Shown here in pieces: positions 60,438-64,000 of a stretch of 64,000 nt of DNA. The first letter of the stretch is position 1, and each line of letters starts with the position of its first letter. The DNA is taken from assembly GCA_003255065.1 (NCBI GenBank), contig QAOA01005727.1:1-64000 (forward strand), in the 5' to 3' direction. This DNA is from Cercis canadensis (taxonomy: Eukaryota > Streptophyta > Magnoliopsida > Fabales > Fabaceae). The translations under genes and the position numbers were made by a program. The notes below the pieces were generated by a model, which was given only the letters and a program-made list of their open reading frames with translations, did no database searches and had not been told where the DNA came from.

Positions 60438-60984
60438 TTTTGGAACTACATAGCACTTAGCAGATAATCCATCTTTTATAGTTAGATACTTAAATATTCA
60501 AGGGAAGCTCATCAACTGATGAGTGTCAGTCATTATGAATTCTGTAGTCTGCCAATTAGGTAAAACAATGCAATCAGTGTAGCATTTCTAGATTTTTCAA
60601 ATATATAAAGAGCTATTATTAGTCTTTCTCTCCTCCTGATATATCAACTTGCTCAAGTTGTGCTGTACATGCAGTTTTTAATTAATTTGCATAAAATTCA
60701 ACAGTTATTTAGTGCGGTTTGAACGTTGAGGTTTCCTTCCATTGTTCGATTCTTCTATTTTCCTATCTGCTGCTTATTTCGTTTTTGACCACGTGTGAGC
60801 TTCACTCTTTTCACATTCGCTCAGACATGTCGGCGGCTCCACTGTCCCTCGTGAGAAAGCACACCACGAGGTTTGAGTTTGAAACAAGCTGAATCAGACG
60901 CCAAACTGTTTCACACTTTCACCCAACCAAGTAACAAACGCTAACAACGAAAAAGGACAGACAGATTTTTGGGGACCCATTTGA
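60438..60984. other. Kinesin 3' region and intergenic sequence
   Basis: Probable 3' UTR of the kinesin to about 60620, then AT-rich sequence. No other feature recognised. The target site of the foldback element lies at 60976-60984. Confidence 0.5.
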
Positions 60985-62685
60985 GGCAAAATAACAGCAA
61001 AAATGCTGTTTTAAAAATAAAATACGGACAGTTGAGAAACTATTTATTGGCAATTTGACCAAAATAATACAAGTGGACAAATTATTTACCTAAATGGTGT
61101 ACATTTGAAAGTATTTACTTAAAAGGGGCAGTTTTAATTTTTTTAATAATATTCGAATTTGAGTTAATCACGTTTTATCATGACCAAAACCGTGAATCAA
61201 CTGAACACGGTTTAGAGAGTTTTTCACCAAAGCGTGATCACTGTTCACTCAGAATTCTTTCCAATTCAAGTCACGGTTTTGGAGGTTTGAGGTCACGGTC
61301 TTCCTCTCTTAAGGTCACGGTTTTTCTCCATTTTTTGGTCACGGTTTGGCATGTATTTTCAGTCAATAATTTTTTTTTTTTGGGTCACGGTTTGACATGA
61401 ATATTTCTTCCAAAGGTCACGGTTTTTTCCCCACCCCCTCCCCCTACCTCTAAACCGTGATCTCCCTCCCCCCTATTTTTCCTCTTTGCCTTAGTGCTCA
61501 TTCTCACTTCCTTAATCTTGTTGATATATTTAAATATTAATTAATTAACAAAAACGATAAAAGAATCATTGGGTATTGGGTGGGCCTTTACTGTGCCCAC
61601 TTCATGGCTCATGAATCATGATCCCAAAGATGTGAAAAAGAGGGTCAGAACAAATAATTAGAGCTTAAAAATTTCTTTGGGCCAGTAGTTAGAGCTTAAC
61701 ATTAATTAATCATTAAAGCATTTGAAATTAACAAAATATGGGGATCCGAAATTGGCCATCCGAAATTGAATGAAGAACCGTGACCTTTGGAGGAAAGGAA
61801 GGAAGGAAGGGGGGAGGGAGATCACGGTTTAGAGGCAGGGGGAGGGGGTGGGGAAAAAACCGTGACCTTTGGAAGAAATAATCATGCCAAACCGTGACCC
61901 AAAAAAAAAAATTATTGACTGAAAATACATGTCAAACCGTGACCAAAAAATGGAGAAAAACCGTGACCTTAAGAGAGGAAGACCGTGACCTCAAACCTCC
62001 AAAACCGTGACTTGAATTGGAAAGAATTCTGAGTGAACAGTGATCACGCTTTGGTGAAAAACTCTCTAAACCGTGTTCAGTTGATTCACGGTTTTGGTCA
62101 TGATAAAATGTGATTAACTCAAATTCGAATATTATTAAAAAAATCAAAACTGCCCCTTTTAAGTAAATACTTTCAAATGTACACCATTTAGGTAAATAAT
62201 TTGTCCACTTGTATTATTTTGGTCAAATTGCCCTATTTATTATGTTGGGCACTTTTAAATAAAATATTTGAAAGATCCGAACAAATTAAATCATACCACT
62301 TTAAAAAAATATATATTTTTTATTCAGTTTTACTACATTAAAATAGCAAAACTCATCATTTTTTTGAGTCACACTACTTTAAATGTAACAATATTAGAAT
62401 TAAATGTAAAAATAGAGAAGAGAGAAAAAAAAAATACAACTCTTAGAGTGTGACTGCTTATAAAGTAACAGGACATTTTTTAAAATGTGCCACTGTTTCA
62501 AATTTTTCAACTAATCAATTGCGAAATAATTATGGGTCTCACTATTTTAATATAGCAAGACTCAATTTGTTTGTCCACATCTCATTAATTAATTTAATTA
62601 AAACTACTTAAAATTGATAAATATTTTATAAACTATCCCATTTACATATTTTCTTTGTAAAACAGCATTTTTACTGTTATTTTCC
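60985..62685. mobile_element. Non-autonomous Mutator-like foldback element with 9-bp target duplication
   Basis: The ends GGCAAAATAACAG and (complement) GGAAAATAACAG are inverted. They are flanked by identical 9-bp CCCATTTGA at 60976-60984 and 62686-62694. A 9-bp duplication with long TIRs is the hallmark of Mutator-like elements. The inner arms 61051-61472 and 61809-62230 are 422 bp each and differ at only about six to ten positions. They enclose a 336-bp loop without coding capacity. Each arm holds six GTCACGG units in one orientation plus AAACCGTGA units in the other. The right arm is interrupted between about 62240 and 62630 by unrelated AT-rich DNA, probably a nested insertion. No transposase is present. 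Confidence 0.88.
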
Positions 62686-62694
62686 CCCATTTGA

Positions 62695-63388
62695 TCCTAC
62701 CCGTTTGTTATTGCACACCAAATTAGTAAATTTCAACGCAGACCATTTTGAAGAGATCCAAATAGTTCTGAGATGTGTATTATAAAAATAAACAGGGATC
62801 GAAGTTGCTTGTGCTTTTCTTCATAAAAGCATTCGAAATTTCATGGGAGCGGCCACTTTCAACTGTTGACCTTTGTACAATCAGTTTTTTTATTTTTTTG
62901 GTACTATTAGCCTATTAGCTCAGCGCTCACATAGTCATTCACTTGGTGCCTTGGTGGCTAAGCTAACACAACGCTGCTGCGCCCACACGCTTGTAAACTA
63001 GCGAGCGTAAGCGTAATCTCCACGCTGGCAAAAATACCAGAAGAAGACAGCCGTAAAGACTATTCCATGAGCAATTATACAAGCTTAAAGGGTATTCATG
63101 TCATTTCAACTCAACGAGTCAAAAGCGGAGTCCAACTTTTTTTTATATCTTCAGAAAAACATTTGGGGAACTTTCCTACGTTTCCTTAGATTTGAACAAA
63201 AAACGGCAACTCACAAATTAGTAAAATAAATCAGTCAAAGACTCAAAGTTGTTGACTCGGTTCCTAACTGCCTATAAATACCAGTGTCTCTTCCAAAGTC
63301 TCTCACAATCTTCGCATTTCTTTCCATTCACAACACAAAAAAAAGATCACTTTCTACTAAAATAGTAATCTCTAGAGATCCAATCTAC
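62695..63388 (+). promoter_or_regulatory. ZAT promoter with W-boxes and TATA box
   Basis: W-box cores TTGACC/TTGACT (WRKY sites) occur at 62866-62871, 63117-63122 (complement), 63233-63238 (complement) and 63252-63257. A clear TATA box, TATAAATA, lies at 63273-63280, about 110 bases before the chosen start codon. This arrangement suits rapid pathogen- or stress-induced transcription. That regulation is inferred from motif content. Confidence 0.65.
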
Positions 63389-63913
63389 ATGGCCATGAAG
63401 AGACAGAGAGAAAACGAAGCAACAGAGAGGTTAGATCTGGCAAATTCTCTAATGTTGCTCTCAGAAGCCAGAGAAAGCAAGCCCCAGAAAGGTTCAGGTC
63501 CAGCAGCCCCTGATCAAGTATTTGAGTGCAAGACCTGCAACCGCAAGTTCTCTTCGTTTCAAGCGCTGGGTGGACACAGGGCTAGCCACAAGAGACCAAA
63601 ACCAGATGGGGAAGACCTAAAAGCAGTGGCTAAATCTATGAGCTTAGGCAACAAACCCAAAATGCATGCTTGCTCAATTTGTGGTCTTGAATTTTCTCTG
63701 GGTCAAGCATTGGGAGGCCACATGAGAAAGCATAAAGCTGCCATCAACCAAGGGTTTTCTACCATAAATCAGATCGTTGCTAAAGTCCCGGTTCTGAAAA
63801 GATCCAACAGTAAGAGGATTTCCTGCTTGGACCTCAACTTAACACCATTGGAGAATGATTTGAAGTTATTGTTTGGAGAGAAGGCACCTCGTGTTCATCT
63901 TTCTTTGATGTGA
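63389..63913 (+). CDS. ZAT11: C2H2 zinc-finger repressor of the ZAT11/ZAT18 type (174 aa)
   Basis: An intronless gene with two plant-type QALGGH fingers: C47-x2-C-x12-H-x3-H67 (FSSFQALGGHRASH) and C95-H115 (FSLGQALGGHMRKH). The N terminus has KRQRENEATERLDLANSLML, which includes the short basic and L-box segments of C1-2i proteins. The C terminus carries the EAR repression motif LDLNLTP (147-153), which recruits TOPLESS/SAP18-type co-repressors. It is a nuclear DNA-binding repressor, in relatives induced by oxidative, wounding and metal stress. An upstream in-frame ATG at 63284 lies four bases after the TATA box and cannot be in the transcript, so 63389 is taken as start. Position after kinesin-5 matches Arabidopsis ZAT11 (At2g37430, from memory); ZAT18 is the duplicate. 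Confidence 0.93.
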   Translation: MAMKRQRENEATERLDLANSLMLLSEARESKPQKGSGPAAPDQVFECKTCNRKFSSFQALGGHRASHKRPKPDGEDLKAVAKSMSLGNKPKMHACSICGLEFSLGQALGGHMRKHKAAINQGFSTINQIVAKVPVLKRSNSKRISCLDLNLTPLENDLKLLFGEKAPRVHLSLM

Positions 63914-64000
63914 CCAAATTTTTTATTCTTATTTTCCTTTCGGACACATTTGTATTCTTTCGATTCTTTTATGTAAATTATTATCAATGACGATTTTTTA

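Noticed and set aside
63284..63388. In-frame upstream ATG that would extend the zinc-finger protein by 35 residues
   Set aside because: It lies four bases after the TATA box, so it should be upstream of transcription; the extension has no family resemblance.
1..64000. tRNA genes and CRISPR arrays
   Set aside because: No TTCRANNY-type T-arm in a cloverleaf context was seen, and the organism is a plant; repeats present are tandem or TIR-type, without spacers.

Overview
The window is nuclear DNA of a flowering plant. It is AT-rich, its genes carry many GT-AG introns, and it encodes plant-only proteins: a chloroplast diaminopimelate epimerase, a TRM/DUF4378 microtubule-associated protein, DUF7086, DUF1635 and 'plant protein 1589' families, an EAR-type C2H2 repressor and a class VIII myosin relic. 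Gene content and the order I recall from Arabidopsis point to a eudicot, probably a rosid; the species cannot be named from sequence alone. The assembly is a draft. There is a 636-bp N run at 29557-30192 and single N bases at 32841, 41981 and 59702. Two of the single Ns join near-identical overlapping copies that look like uncollapsed haplotypes.

Layout: DUF7086 gene (1361-2311, +); a non-coding minus-strand locus with two box C/D snoRNAs behind a telo-box/site II promoter (3783-4690); a five-exon TRM gene (5392-11028, -); a long gene-poor stretch; a chloroplast TPR protein like SLOW GREEN 1 (17896-18981, -); a small 'plant protein 1589' gene (21913-22493, -) with G-boxes upstream; a 12-exon LAMMER kinase of the AFC1 type (24311-28531, -); a repeat-rich block with the N gap; a DUF1635 gene (33549-34957, -); a decayed myosin VIII copy (38180-40757, +); a decayed LHCB3 copy (41483-42695, -); a repeat block with nested TIR elements (42.7-49.2 kb); DAPF (49626-52888, +); a 23-exon kinesin-5 (54055-60437, +); a Mutator-like foldback element (60985-62685); and a ZAT11-type zinc-finger gene (63389-63913, +).

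The genes are independent eukaryotic transcription units and do not form one pathway. Their order (TRM, TPR, AFC1, DAPF, kinesin-5, ZAT) matches, from memory, Arabidopsis At3g53540-At3g53600 combined with its duplicate At2g37420-At2g37430. The block is therefore probably conserved ancestral microsynteny. The intact genes serve mitosis and microtubules (TRM, kinesin-5), splicing-factor phosphorylation (AFC1), plastid lysine synthesis and plastid development (DAPF, SG1-like) and stress transcription (ZAT).

The observations most worth a second look are the 1.7-kb Mutator-like element with 422-bp near-identical arms carrying repeated GTCACGG motifs, the dual-guide snoRNA locus, a tandem duplication that doubles an MSA-like G2/M box upstream of the kinesin, and the two haplotype-type duplications that would corrupt automated gene models.
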